NCBI RefSeq assembly: GCF_046614675.1
Contig: NZ_JBKKJT010000008.1
Span: 99,519 to 163,518, forward strand
Reading direction: 5' to 3'
Source of the DNA: Chryseobacterium cupriresistens
GTDB taxonomy: Bacteria > Bacteroidota > Bacteroidia > Flavobacteriales > Weeksellaceae
DNA: 64,000 nucleotides
The translations under genes and the position numbers were made by a program. Under the pieces are notes generated by a model. It saw only the letters and a program-made list of their open reading frames with translations. It was not told where the DNA came from and did not search any database. Within the stretch, counting starts at the first letter, position 1, and every line of letters begins with the position of its first letter. Shown here piece by piece: positions 55,172 through 64,000 of this stretch.

Positions 55172-56236
55172 ATGAAAAAAAAGTTATTATTTCTAAATTG
55201 TGTGATTTTATTCTTTTTGGTATTGTCTTCCTGTAGGGGGTCTGCGAGTGATGAGGGAGATACTGTTGCAACTTATATTACCATTTCTTCAGAAGGTGGT
55301 AACGAAAAATTACTGGGAAAAAGCTTTACTTTCAGAATAAAGGATAATCTCAATAATGACATTACGGCAGAAAGTGAAATTTTTGTCAATAACCAGCTGA
55401 TAAACGGAAATCTCTATACGCCTGTAGAGAAAGGAGCTTATACTATTAGTGCCCGATACAGAAACCTCCCTGCAAATCCTATATCTGTAAATGCTGTCAT
55501 CAATGACGGAGTCAACTTTAAACATAGAATTTTATATGAAGATTTTACCGGCACATGGTGTGGAAACTGTACCCGTGCAGGGGCCAGAGCTAAAAATCTG
55601 AAATTGCAGACCGATGATGGTTTTGTCTTTATCGGAATTCATGGCCCTAGTGGGCAGGATCCATGGTCGAATGCCGTAAGTGCTGAGGTAGAGCAGTTTA
55701 AAAATGTAACCGGGGTGGATCTGGGCTGGCCCACAATGTTCATTAACAGAAATACGATGTGGGATGACAGTGAAAATTATACAGATATGTCTTTACCGCT
55801 GTCTCAGTTAAAAGCCTTCAGTAAAATAGGGATAAGAATAGGCTCTGATATATCTGGCAATACTCTGAATGTTGATGCCCGGATTTCTTTTGCCCAAGCC
55901 TTTTTAGGACTTAAGCTGGCTGCGTTTATAGTAGAAGACGAGCTGGTGGGTAAACAAAAGAATTATGTTCCTGCTTTGGGGCCACCTACAATTTATGATT
56001 ATGTACACCATAATGTTTTACGGGCTAAACTGACTTCATCTGTTGCAGGAGAAAATATTCCGGATTCCCAGACAGAAATTTCCAATGAATACTCCCGGTC
56101 ATTTCAATACTCTATTCCTTCAGATTACCATCGTGATCATCTTAAAATTATCGTGATGGTAATGGATGGTAATGGAACCGTACTGAATGTGAGAGAAGAA
56201 AAGATAGGCATAACCAACACCTATGAATTTTTATAA
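55172..56236 (+). CDS. Omp28-related lipoprotein with WCGNC motif
   Basis: 354 residues. Lipobox LSSC (Cys21) followed by an acidic stretch (SDEGD) that may send it to the surface. An immunoglobulin-like N-terminal part is followed by the Omp28/thioredoxin-like region starting YEDFTGTWCGNCTRAG (Cys130, Cys133), typical of Omp28-related proteins first described in Porphyromonas. Thiol activity is inferred from CxxC and the neighbouring tlpA and dsbD genes. Confidence 0.85.
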   Translation: MKKKLLFLNCVILFFLVLSSCRGSASDEGDTVATYITISSEGGNEKLLGKSFTFRIKDNLNNDITAESEIFVNNQLINGNLYTPVEKGAYTISARYRNLPANPISVNAVINDGVNFKHRILYEDFTGTWCGNCTRAGARAKNLKLQTDDGFVFIGIHGPSGQDPWSNAVSAEVEQFKNVTGVDLGWPTMFINRNTMWDDSENYTDMSLPLSQLKAFSKIGIRIGSDISGNTLNVDARISFAQAFLGLKLAAFIVEDELVGKQKNYVPALGPPTIYDYVHHNVLRAKLTSSVAGENIPDSQTEISNEYSRSFQYSIPSDYHRDHLKIIVMVMDGNGTVLNVREEKIGITNTYEFL

Positions 56237-56270
56237 AACTATTATTTACTAATCTTAAATTTTAAAACAA

Positions 56271-58127
56271 ATGAAAAAGATTTTATTTTCAGTGCTTATC
56301 CTGATATTCGGGATACACTATTCACAGACTTATTACAGTCAGGATTTTAATACTGGTGGGCTCAACGGATGGGTGAGTACAGATATCGACGGTGATGGGA
56401 AACAATGGTTTTATGGAAGTGCTTCCAATATATATCCCAATCTCGGCTCGGGAAGTATGGCTTCATATTCGAAACAGGCACTTACTCCCAATAACCTGAT
56501 TACTTCTCCATTAATAGACTTAAGTGCTGTTACTGCTTCTAATGCATATCTGATCTATAATTTGGCAACAGATTCTAACAAGCCAAACGAAAAGTATTCA
56601 GTATATGTTACAACAACCAACGCTTCAGGAGCTATTACCGCTTCCACACCTGTGTATACAGAAACGGTGGCAGCAGGTGGGGTTCAGTCCAGAGTTATCA
56701 ATGTAAGTTCCTTTATCGGGCAGCAAGTCTATATTTCTTTCAGACATTATGATTGCACAAATCAGTATTATCTTATTTTGGATAATATCCGGGTCAAGAG
56801 TCTTGCAGATTATGATGTAAGTCTTAAAAATGTCTCTTTGAGCCGTTACGGATTGACAAATACAGATTATTTTATCAAAGCAACTGTAAAAAATAATGGA
56901 GCACAAACTATTAATAATATCACCCTAAACTGGAATGATGGTGCAGACCATTCTGCTGTAATAGCATTACCTACGCCTTTAGCTCCTGATGATGAAAAAA
57001 TAATTATGCATTCGGTTGCTGTAAATTACTCTTCCTTAGTAGAAAAGAATATTAATGTATCTGTTACAGGGGTCAATGGCTTTCCGGATTCTACTCCTGC
57101 AGACAATACACTTTCAGTCTTATTTAATACTGTTAGCCAGAATTCGCCTAAAAAAGTAGTGATTGAAGAAGGTACGGGAACATGGTGTGGTTATTGCCCG
57201 AGAGGAGCTGTTGCAATGCATAATGCTGAAAATAGTTTTCCTAATGATTTTATAGGAATTGCAGTACATAATAATGATCCTATGACTTTGGCTGAATATA
57301 ATACAGGAGCAAATTTTAATAGCTTTCCAGGAATGAATGTAGACAGAAGTCTTCTGAGACAGGGTGTTAGTTCTGATTTCTCTGAGTTTATTAGTGCGAG
57401 GAAATCACTGATTGTTCCTGTTGCACTAAATGCAACATCTTCCCTGGCAGGAAGAATTTTAACATTCAATGCATCTGCTGTTTTCAGAACCAACTTTGCC
57501 AATGCTAGCCTCAGATTCGCTGCTGTAGTTATTGAAGATGAAGTAAAAGGTACTACTTCGGGCTATAACCAGGCAAATTACTATGCAGGGAGCACTACAT
57601 CTATGGGTGGATATGAAAGTAAACCCAACCCGGTGCCTGCTGCGGATATGGTTTATGATCATGTGGGCAGAATGCTGTTGGGAGGATATGCCGGGCAGGC
57701 AGGATCTATACCTTCCACACTAACTGACGGTCAGATTGTAAACTATACATTTACAGCAGATGTTCCAACTGCATATAACCTGGATAAAATAAAAGTTGCT
57801 TTGCTTTTATTGGATGGTACAACCGGCGAAATTGTTAATGCAGCAGGGCCATTTGCCATAAACACAACACTAGGGGTTCATGCTGCTGAAAAGACAAATA
57901 ATGAACATATGTTATATCCTAACCCTGCAAAAGACTATTTCAAAATTGACGGAAAAGGAAAGGCAGACATTAAAATTTTTGATGTCAGTGGAAGAACAAT
58001 TCTTGAAAAAGAAAATGCAGAGCCTAATACTCCGATTTCTGTACACAATTTTGTAAAAGGAACTTATCTGGTTTCTATTAAAGAAAAAGATGCGGAACCG
58101 GTTATTAAAAAGTTAATTATTAAGTAA
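56271..58127 (+). CDS. Omp28-related protein with T9SS sorting tail
   Basis: 618 residues. Signal peptide; adhesin-like jelly-roll region (FNTGGLNGWVSTDIDGDGK, about 25-180); a CARDB-like segment (about 182-285); Omp28/thioredoxin-like domain with EGTGTWCGYCPRG (Cys306, Cys309); and a C-terminal type A T9SS sorting domain (MLYPNPAKDYF ... VKGTYLVSI). It should be secreted through the T9SS. Co-transcribed with the upstream Omp28 lipoprotein gene. Confidence 0.88.
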   Translation: MKKILFSVLILIFGIHYSQTYYSQDFNTGGLNGWVSTDIDGDGKQWFYGSASNIYPNLGSGSMASYSKQALTPNNLITSPLIDLSAVTASNAYLIYNLATDSNKPNEKYSVYVTTTNASGAITASTPVYTETVAAGGVQSRVINVSSFIGQQVYISFRHYDCTNQYYLILDNIRVKSLADYDVSLKNVSLSRYGLTNTDYFIKATVKNNGAQTINNITLNWNDGADHSAVIALPTPLAPDDEKIIMHSVAVNYSSLVEKNINVSVTGVNGFPDSTPADNTLSVLFNTVSQNSPKKVVIEEGTGTWCGYCPRGAVAMHNAENSFPNDFIGIAVHNNDPMTLAEYNTGANFNSFPGMNVDRSLLRQGVSSDFSEFISARKSLIVPVALNATSSLAGRILTFNASAVFRTNFANASLRFAAVVIEDEVKGTTSGYNQANYYAGSTTSMGGYESKPNPVPAADMVYDHVGRMLLGGYAGQAGSIPSTLTDGQIVNYTFTADVPTAYNLDKIKVALLLLDGTTGEIVNAAGPFAINTTLGVHAAEKTNNEHMLYPNPAKDYFKIDGKGKADIKIFDVSGRTILEKENAEPNTPISVHNFVKGTYLVSIKEKDAEPVIKKLIIK

Positions 58128-58138
58128 TTTCTCACAAT

Positions 58139-58170
58139 CCGGGAAGCTTGCTATATAGCTTCCTGGTTTT
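58139..58170 (+). terminator. Intrinsic terminator after T9SS Omp28 gene
   Basis: CCGGGAAGCT (58139-58148) pairs with AGCTTCCTGG (58157-58166) with one mismatch/wobble, followed by TTTT. Partial read-through to the next gene is possible. Confidence 0.7.
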
Positions 58171-58184
58171 ATAAATTAAAAATT

Positions 58185-58934
58185 ATGAAAAATATTAATT
58201 ACTACATGATATTTCTGTCTTTTCTTATCTCTTTTTATGGGAAAGCGCAGCTTAGTCTAGCAAGAGAAGATGAGACACCAATAAATGACGGAAGTGTTAT
58301 TACTTATAACACTGTAGATGAAAATCTGGCAACCTTACACTATAAAATTAAAAATAACTCTGCTGTTCCGATTAATGTTCGTGCAAAAGTTATGAATATT
58401 ATCAATGCTGACGGAAGTAGTTTTCAATTCTGTTACCAGAATACATGTCTGCCATTTATAATTTTAGGAGCAGTTTATCCCGGAAATTCCAAACCGGCAA
58501 TCAATATTCCTGCAAATTCTGAAGTTTCAAGTGGGTATACTATGTGGAATGCAGATACAGGTTCCGGAACATTCCCAATTGACTATATAATAAAATATTA
58601 TCTGGTGGATGATTTTAATAATGAATACGGAATGCCAGTAACATTTACTTACAGATATAATCCTAATGCAACATTAGCAGTACATGATATGGCAAAAGGT
58701 AAGTTGTCTTTTGCTGAAATTGATGCAACCCGCGTTAAGAATGTGATTAGTGTAATTTCCAAAGAAGATATATCCTATGTCTTATATACCGCTGACGGGC
58801 GAACTGCGTTGGCTGGAAACCTTAAGAATGGAAAAAATGTTATAGATGTTTCTCATCTGCAGCAGGGAAATTATATTGTTTTTTTTAAGAACAGACGAGG
58901 AGAAGCTGCGTCAAAAAAAATAGTAAAAGAATAA
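58185..58934 (+). CDS. Secreted protein with T9SS-type C-terminal region
   Basis: 249 residues. Signal peptide (IFLSFLISFYGKAQ), a beta-rich central domain with a closely spaced Cys pair (FCYQNTCLPF) and a C-terminal region resembling the type A sorting domain (YVLYTADGRTAL ... LQQGNYIVFFKN ... KKIVKE). Central domain not recognised. The Cys pair makes it a candidate client of the adjacent thiol-redox proteins (inference). Confidence 0.78.
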   Translation: MKNINYYMIFLSFLISFYGKAQLSLAREDETPINDGSVITYNTVDENLATLHYKIKNNSAVPINVRAKVMNIINADGSSFQFCYQNTCLPFIILGAVYPGNSKPAINIPANSEVSSGYTMWNADTGSGTFPIDYIIKYYLVDDFNNEYGMPVTFTYRYNPNATLAVHDMAKGKLSFAEIDATRVKNVISVISKEDISYVLYTADGRTALAGNLKNGKNVIDVSHLQQGNYIVFFKNRRGEAASKKIVKE

Positions 58935-58971
58935 TTAATTACTACAATAAACGAATGTTGTTTTTATTGAC

Positions 58972-59010
58972 AAAAGACTATCTCAATTGAGATGGTCTTT
59001 TGCTGTTTTT
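58972..59010 (+). terminator. Intrinsic terminator after 58185 gene
   Basis: AAAAGACTATCTC (58972-58984) and GAGATGGTCTTTT (58989-59001) form a long stem with one wobble, loop AATT; T-rich sequence follows. Confidence 0.85.
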
Positions 59011-59133
59011 AGAATGAAATATTTTCCTTTTTAAAGTGATAAATCATATTAATTTTATTATTACAAAGTGTAAACAAGTAAAAATTGCACTTAATAATCT
59101 TATATTTAAACTTACATTTAACAAGATCAGGAT

Positions 59134-61785
59134 ATGAATAGGTGGATTAAAAATTTACTCATAGGTTTCGGAGTTCTGGCAGGAATTCTTCTTGCCGCGA
59201 ATTTCGGTTTAAATATTTGGCTCAAAACCCAGCTTCCGGAATATATAAAAAAGAATACTGACTATCAGGTTTCCTACAAAACCCTAGATGTGGATTTAGG
59301 AACCGGAAATATTTTTGCTACTGGAATTTCAGTTAATAGTAAAGATCCGCAAAATACAGACGTTATTGGTTTGCAGGGAACTATTGATACCTTGAAAATA
59401 AGCCGTTTCGGAATTTATGATGCTGTTTTTAATAAAAGAATCAGCTCGTCAGACCTTTTGCTGGCTAAACCTAATTTGAATGTCATTCTTGCTAAACCTG
59501 TCGACCGCAAGACCGGAAAGAAAAGAAATCCGGTTTCATTTGAAAATATAAGAATTAACGAAGGTAAAATTGCTGTTTTCAGGCATACAAAGCAGAAATT
59601 TCTATCTGTACAACAACTGGATCTGTTTGTAGAAAATTTACAGATGACAGAAGAATCTGTAGAAAATAAACTACCCGTCGTTTTTGACAAATACAGCATC
59701 AAAGGAGAAAAATTCTTTCTTCGTCCTGATGATACGTATGCGGTTACCATCAGTAGTATCAATACAAGTAACGGGCAGATGGCTGTTGAGAATTTCAGAT
59801 TGACTCCGCTGCTCTCCTTTGCTCAGTTTAAAAAGTTTTATCCTAAAAAGGCTCGATTATTTGAATTTGCAGTTCCCAAAATGGATTTTACGGATGTTAT
59901 TTTAAACAAAAATAAAGTTTCACTTACGAATGCAGAATTCCGGAATCCTGTTCTGACAGTCTATAATACAGGAGTAAAGACTAAGAAAGCTGAAAAAAAA
60001 TCAAATTTTGAAGTTGATTTAAAAAATATAAAGCTGGATAATGCCATAGTAAAGATCACAAAACCGGATGGAAATAATCTTCTGTCAGTAGGGAATCTTA
60101 GTGTAAATATCAATCAGCTGATGTTTAATAAAGAAACTTCTGAACAGGTTATTCCGATAGGTTACAAAGATTTTACCATTGCCGGAAAGGATATTGAATA
60201 CTCCAATGCTCAGAATATTACAATGCGAAGTCTTGCGCTGAAGCCTGCAAACGGTGAAGTCAGGGATGTCGTACTGACACCAGGGCATCCTGCAGAGAGA
60301 AAAGCAACAGTAGTGTTAAAAACAGATCATATTGCTTTTAATATCAATAAACTGGAATTCATTGACAAAAAGCTGAATGTTGATATCAAGGATCTTCTTG
60401 TAGAAAATGTAAACGGAACCTTTAAAGCAGGTGAAAAACCAGCCAGTAAATCTCCTGAGCCTGGTATTATTAAATCACTTATTATAAGAAAAACATCTTT
60501 AAAAAATTCAAACATTACTTATGATAAAGGAAAACAGCCCTTGACTTTCCACGATCTTAATGCAACGGTAAATAATATTGAATTATCACCTAAACCCAAT
60601 CAGCCGGGAATGTCCTTCAAAGTGAAAGATTATTATATTACCACCAGAAACCTCGCTTATAAAACTCAGTTTTACAACATGAGCCTTGGGCTTCTTAAGC
60701 TGAATAAAAATAAGGTGCAGATTAACAATTTTGCCATGAAACCTCTCGTTTCAAGAGCGCAGTTTATCAAAATGATACCTGTTGAGAGAGATCTCTATGA
60801 TATAAAAGCCGGACAAATTACCGCAGAAGGAGAATGGGATCTGTTTTCTCATAATAAAATGATACATGCTTCACAGGTAGGCATTGAGTCTGCAAATGCC
60901 AATATTTTCAGAAGTAAAATTCCTAAGGACGATCCAAAAATAAAAGCATTATATTCTAAAATGCTGCGTTCCATTAAGATTCCGATGACCATTCATAACC
61001 TGGATCTGAAAAACTCTGTCCTAGTCTACGAAGAAGATACTCCCGAAAGTATGGGACCGGGAAAATTGGCCTTTAGCAACTTTAATATGAACGTTAAAAA
61101 CCTGAATTCAGCTAAAATTAAAGGAAAATCAACAAAAGTAGATATTAACATCAATTGTTCTTTCATGAACCTGTCACCACTTTCTGTCAACTGGAACTTT
61201 GATGTTGCAGATCATAATGATAGATTTGCAATTTCCGGAAAAACAACCGGTCTTCCGGCAAATGGAATCAATCCTTTTATCAGGCCTTACCTTCATGTGA
61301 CAGCTACTGCAGGAACTATTCAGGAAATGCTTTTTAATTTCAAAGGAAATCCTGCGGGATTGCACGGAACCTTTAATCTTAAACATAAAGACTTAAAAAT
61401 TGCCGTATTAAATAAGAATAATCATGAGAAGAAAGGTTTTCTGACTGTTGTTGCCAATGTTTTTCTGAGATCGGATTCAGGGCGCTTTCCGGAAGCCGTT
61501 ACTGTAGAAAATGTGGAACGTGACCCCACAAAGTCTTTCTTTAATCTCTTCTGGAGAGGAATAGAGCAGGGATTGAAGAAAACCCTGATTGGTAAAAATG
61601 TTGAAAAAACAGAAAAGAAAGTCAAAGAAGCAGTTTCTTCTGTAAAGGATATGAAACAATCGGTAAAAGAAATAAAACAGGAAATAAAAAATAAAAAAGA
61701 AACTCCCAGTGCGGAAGGAGAGAAAAAAGAAAAGAAAGGCTTCCTGAATAATGTGTTCAGAAAAAAGGGAAAAACTGAAGAATAA
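59134..61785 (+). CDS. AsmA-like/DUF748 giant envelope protein
   Basis: 883 residues. One N-terminal membrane segment (about 6-27), then a long repetitive beta-rich region of the AsmA/DUF748 kind (e.g. LDVDLGTGNIFATGIS, LSFAQFKKFYPKKARLF and a similar VSRAQFIKMIPVERDLYD) and a Lys/Glu-rich C-terminal tail (about 825-883). AsmA-like proteins are thought to bridge membranes and move lipids; this assignment is by architecture. Stands alone between terminators. Confidence 0.8.
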   Translation: MNRWIKNLLIGFGVLAGILLAANFGLNIWLKTQLPEYIKKNTDYQVSYKTLDVDLGTGNIFATGISVNSKDPQNTDVIGLQGTIDTLKISRFGIYDAVFNKRISSSDLLLAKPNLNVILAKPVDRKTGKKRNPVSFENIRINEGKIAVFRHTKQKFLSVQQLDLFVENLQMTEESVENKLPVVFDKYSIKGEKFFLRPDDTYAVTISSINTSNGQMAVENFRLTPLLSFAQFKKFYPKKARLFEFAVPKMDFTDVILNKNKVSLTNAEFRNPVLTVYNTGVKTKKAEKKSNFEVDLKNIKLDNAIVKITKPDGNNLLSVGNLSVNINQLMFNKETSEQVIPIGYKDFTIAGKDIEYSNAQNITMRSLALKPANGEVRDVVLTPGHPAERKATVVLKTDHIAFNINKLEFIDKKLNVDIKDLLVENVNGTFKAGEKPASKSPEPGIIKSLIIRKTSLKNSNITYDKGKQPLTFHDLNATVNNIELSPKPNQPGMSFKVKDYYITTRNLAYKTQFYNMSLGLLKLNKNKVQINNFAMKPLVSRAQFIKMIPVERDLYDIKAGQITAEGEWDLFSHNKMIHASQVGIESANANIFRSKIPKDDPKIKALYSKMLRSIKIPMTIHNLDLKNSVLVYEEDTPESMGPGKLAFSNFNMNVKNLNSAKIKGKSTKVDININCSFMNLSPLSVNWNFDVADHNDRFAISGKTTGLPANGINPFIRPYLHVTATAGTIQEMLFNFKGNPAGLHGTFNLKHKDLKIAVLNKNNHEKKGFLTVVANVFLRSDSGRFPEAVTVENVERDPTKSFFNLFWRGIEQGLKKTLIGKNVEKTEKKVKEAVSSVKDMKQSVKEIKQEIKNKKETPSAEGEKKEKKGFLNNVFRKKGKTEE

Positions 61786-61791
61786 TTCTTT

Positions 61792-61868
61792 AAACCATTA
61801 AGACAGATCCTTTGGCTGCCAGTCATAACCACTGTACAGTTTTTAATTGAAAACAACCTTAATGGTTT
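61792..61868. repeat. Inverted repeat between convergent genes
   Basis: AAACCATTAAG (61792-61802) and CTTAATGGTTT (61858-61868) are perfect 11-bp arms 55 nt apart, enclosing the palindrome ACTGTACAGT (61831-61840). It could be a bidirectional terminator or the remnant of a small repeat element. Confidence 0.5.
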
Positions 61869-61893
61869 AAAAAATTAATATGTGATTGAGTTG

Positions 61894-62244
61894 TTAAAAA
61901 TTGAATTCATCACTTTCCTGAATAGGGATATCTCTTAAAAACTTATCAAATTCTTCACCTGGATAATTGCTGTCTGCACCATAGGAATCTATAATCATCC
62001 CACGATTTCCTGCATTGTCCTTCACTACATACAGTACGGCGTTATCATCAGGATTGCTGTCTCCCTCGAAGCGATAAGTTTTTAAAATGACCAGTTCAGA
62101 GGGTTGATACACTTTCTCAGAATTTTCAAACTTCATTTCACATTTTTCGTTCATTCTGAACTCTCTGTGTATTCCTCGTTCAGAAAGCGTTTTCATCACT
62201 TGGCTCAAGGTTGTCATTCTGTCAATGTTTTCTGGATTTTCCAT
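61894..62244 (-). CDS. Conserved hypothetical protein, 116 residues
   Basis: 116 residues, acidic, no signal peptide or membrane segment. Segments MTTLSQVMKTLSERGI and EFRMNEKCEMKFENS suggest a small alpha/beta protein; the C-terminus is acidic (IPIQESDEFNF). I believe similar proteins occur widely in flavobacteria but I know of no function. Single gene, convergent with the AsmA-like gene. Confidence 0.7.
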   Translation of the reverse strand: MENPENIDRMTTLSQVMKTLSERGIHREFRMNEKCEMKFENSEKVYQPSELVILKTYRFEGDSNPDDNAVLYVVKDNAGNRGMIIDSYGADSNYPGEEFDKFLRDIPIQESDEFNF

Positions 62245-62418
62245 AATAATATTTTTATTTTTAAGTACAATAATTAAACCATTGCTATCTTAAATATAAG
62301 AAAAATAGCAGATTGTAATTTTTCTAAAAATAAAGTTGAATGTTAACAAAATTTATAATTAAAAAAAATAAAATAGGTATGCTTTTTGCAATGGTATCAA
62401 TAATAAATCAGAGAAAAT

Positions 62419-62613
62419 ATGAAAAAAGAAGTTGGAGTTTTACTGGCAGGAGGAGTTGGTCTTTTGGCAGTATTGAGTTTAATAAGCATTAAAAAAATTT
62501 TGACTAAAAAAGATAAAAAATATAGTGATTCCTATTCGGACTATCACAGACACTTTGATGAAAAAAATAATGATGATGAAACTCATGGAGTAGAATTATT
62601 CGCGCTGAAGTAG
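62419..62613 (+). CDS. Small single-pass membrane protein
   Basis: 64 residues with one hydrophobic segment (VLLAGGVGLLAVLSLISI, about 7-24) and a charged tail with Asp/His/Asn (YSDYHRHFDEKNNDDE). No family recognised. It has its own terminator at 62639. Coding is supported by the start, composition and terminator but not by homology. Confidence 0.55.
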   Translation: MKKEVGVLLAGGVGLLAVLSLISIKKILTKKDKKYSDSYSDYHRHFDEKNNDDETHGVELFALK

Positions 62614-62638
62614 TAAAAAAATATATTTAATTATGTTT

Positions 62639-62672
62639 AAATCCAACGCTTTTGAAAGTGTTGGATTTTTTT
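62639..62672 (+). terminator. Intrinsic terminator before the radical SAM gene
   Basis: AAATCCAAC (62639-62647) pairs with GTTGGATTT (62660-62668), with inner pairing CTTT/AAAG, followed by a T-run. Confidence 0.85.
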
Positions 62673-62735
62673 GTGGAAAACTTTAATGTTAAAACTCATT
62701 ATTTTATAAAAATTCCATTCTAATTTTACACCGGA

Positions 62736-63782
62736 ATGCAAAACGAAAATTTCATAAAAGGTCAGGGAGCTCAGCGAAACGTTGTCAATCGTTTCGACAG
62801 GTATACCTATGAACCAGAAGATGAAGATTTCGAAACCGTAAAGACTTCTTTTACGGAAGTATTTCCCAAAAGCATTGTCAATCAGGTTAAAAGTGAAGAC
62901 CTTCCAATGGAATATTCGATGAATCCTTATCAGGGATGCGAACATGGCTGTTCTTACTGCTTTGCAAGGCCAACCCACGAATACTGGGGTTATAGTGCCG
63001 GGGTTGATTTTGAAAGAAAAATCATGGTAAAGAAAAATGCCCCTGAGTTGCTGGAGAAATTTTTTCAGAAAAGAGGATACAAAGCTGCCCCGATTCTATT
63101 GTCCGGAAACACCGACTGCTATCAGCCGGCGGAAAGACAATTTGAAATTACCAGAAAATTACTGCAGGTATGTCTTGATTACAGACATCCTGTCAATATT
63201 CTGACAAAAAATGCGCTTGTGTTAAGAGATCTTGATATTTTAAAACCTATGGCAGAACAAAAACTGGTGTCAGTTTCTCTAAGCATTCCAACCATCAACG
63301 AAGAATTGAGACGAAAGATGGAGCCGAGAACGAGTTCTGCAAAAAATAAATTAAAAGCAGTGGAAATCCTTTCCCAAAACAATATTCCCGTACATGTTAT
63401 GGTAGCGCCCATTATCCCGGGACTCAATAGTGATGAACCTTTAAATATATTGAAAGCCATTTCGGATGCCGGTGCTTTAGGTTTCGGATATACTTTGGTA
63501 CGCTTAAATGATACCGTAGAACCTGTTTTTGTTAACTGGATTGAAGCTCATTTTCCGGACAGGGTACAAAAAGTTCTAAATCTCATCAGATCCATGCGGG
63601 GTGGAAAACTTGGAGATAAAAGATATTTTGAAAGACAAAAAGGAGAGGGAAATATTGCAGAAATGATTCATACCACCTTTAAGATCGGCAGAAAGAAGTT
63701 TTTTGAAGGCAAAGAATTTCCAAAGCTTTCAACATCCAACTTCACGGGAACCCGCGACCAGCAGCTTAGATTGTTTGATTAA
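62736..63782 (+). CDS. PA0069 family radical SAM protein
   Basis: 348 residues. The radical SAM cluster motif C68-x3-C72-x2-C75 lies in CEHGCSYCFARPTHEYWG, typical of the PA0069/spore-photoproduct-lyase-like group; GNTDCYQPAE and SIPTINEELRRKMEPRTSS follow. Reaction unknown; a nucleic-acid or nucleotide role is guessed from the family relation. No accessory genes adjacent. Confidence 0.92.
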   Translation: MQNENFIKGQGAQRNVVNRFDRYTYEPEDEDFETVKTSFTEVFPKSIVNQVKSEDLPMEYSMNPYQGCEHGCSYCFARPTHEYWGYSAGVDFERKIMVKKNAPELLEKFFQKRGYKAAPILLSGNTDCYQPAERQFEITRKLLQVCLDYRHPVNILTKNALVLRDLDILKPMAEQKLVSVSLSIPTINEELRRKMEPRTSSAKNKLKAVEILSQNNIPVHVMVAPIIPGLNSDEPLNILKAISDAGALGFGYTLVRLNDTVEPVFVNWIEAHFPDRVQKVLNLIRSMRGGKLGDKRYFERQKGEGNIAEMIHTTFKIGRKKFFEGKEFPKLSTSNFTGTRDQQLRLFD

Positions 63783-63839
63783 GCTTATTTTATATATAGT
63801 ATAAACTTGTTGCTATTTCTTCAAACCCGCCCACACTCC

Positions 63840-64000
63840 AACCCTCCAACTCTCGAACTTTATTAGGAGCTATTTCCTGCTATCCATTCATACTCCTCGC
63901 GCCCACGCACTCCAACGCTGTCACCCTGAGCGAAGCCGAAGAGCCCCCCACCCTCTAACCCAAGCTGCGGGGTAACCATTTCTATCAGGGCTAGGGTAGG
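63840..64000. repeat. Repeat debris at the right edge
   Basis: After the radical SAM stop the DNA is GC-richer and contains the REP-like core in variant form (GTCACCCTGAGCGAAGCC, 63920-63937) and words such as AGGAGCTATTTCCTGCTATCC and CTATCAGGGCTAGG that I associate with dispersed flavobacterial repeats. No gene seen; the element continues beyond the window. Confidence 0.45.

Overview
The window is chromosomal DNA from a flavobacterium, most likely Chryseobacterium or a close Weeksellaceae relative. This is inferred from AT-rich DNA, type IX secretion (T9SS) sorting tails, TonB receptors, a rhomboid, DUF1275, GH3, DUF2797 and DUF6029 proteins, TAnnTTTG promoter elements, and Bacteroidetes-type FtsZ, MraY and SecA. 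No rRNA, tRNA, phage, transposase or CRISPR array was seen. The left edge cuts a sensor kinase gene.

Layout. 0-8.5 kb (+): sensor kinase (5'-truncated), unknown protein, DUF1275 membrane protein, then mutL, a rhomboid protease, two tandem membrane-anchored EEP phosphatases/nucleases and two small lipoproteins. 8.5-11.5 kb (-): GH3 enzyme, bacilliredoxin, a structured gap, yqeY. 11.6-28.9 kb (-): a full dcw division and murein cluster in the transcriptional order mraZ-rsmH-ftsL-ftsI-murE-[four-helix-bundle]-mraY-murD-ftsW-murG-[GIY-YIG]-murC-ftsQ-ftsA-ftsZ, without murF, ddl or murB. 29-31 kb (+): alpha/beta hydrolase, YihA GTPase, ElaA-like acetyltransferase.

31-36 kb is an accessory stretch: a frameshifted small secreted protein, a DUF6232 protein, a TPR sensor kinase with response regulator, a tiny monocistronic gene and an unknown membrane protein. 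It contains three copies of the palindrome TTACGG-N4-CCGTAA. 36-38 kb: msrA, a 187-bp tandem repeat and a ROK glucokinase. 38-45 kb (-): two TonB receptors and two PepSY membrane proteins (iron/siderophore uptake). 45-50.7 kb: secA, DUF2795, sugar-nucleotide epimerase, DUF2797.

50.7-59 kb looks like an envelope thiol-redox region. dsbD, a DUF6029 outer-membrane protein and a TlpA thioredoxin are on the minus strand. Divergent to them are two Omp28-type proteins with WCGxC motifs (one a lipoprotein, one with a T9SS tail) and a further T9SS-type protein. A plausible reading is that DsbD passes cytoplasmic reductant to TlpA and the surface Omp28 proteins. 59-64 kb: an AsmA-like giant, two small unknown proteins, a PA0069-type radical SAM protein and terminal repeat debris.

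Start codons were moved inward from the longest ORF where homology or an upstream TTG demanded it (mutL, mraZ, yihA, murE, the TPR kinase, both TonB receptors, the hydrolase and the four-helix-bundle protein).
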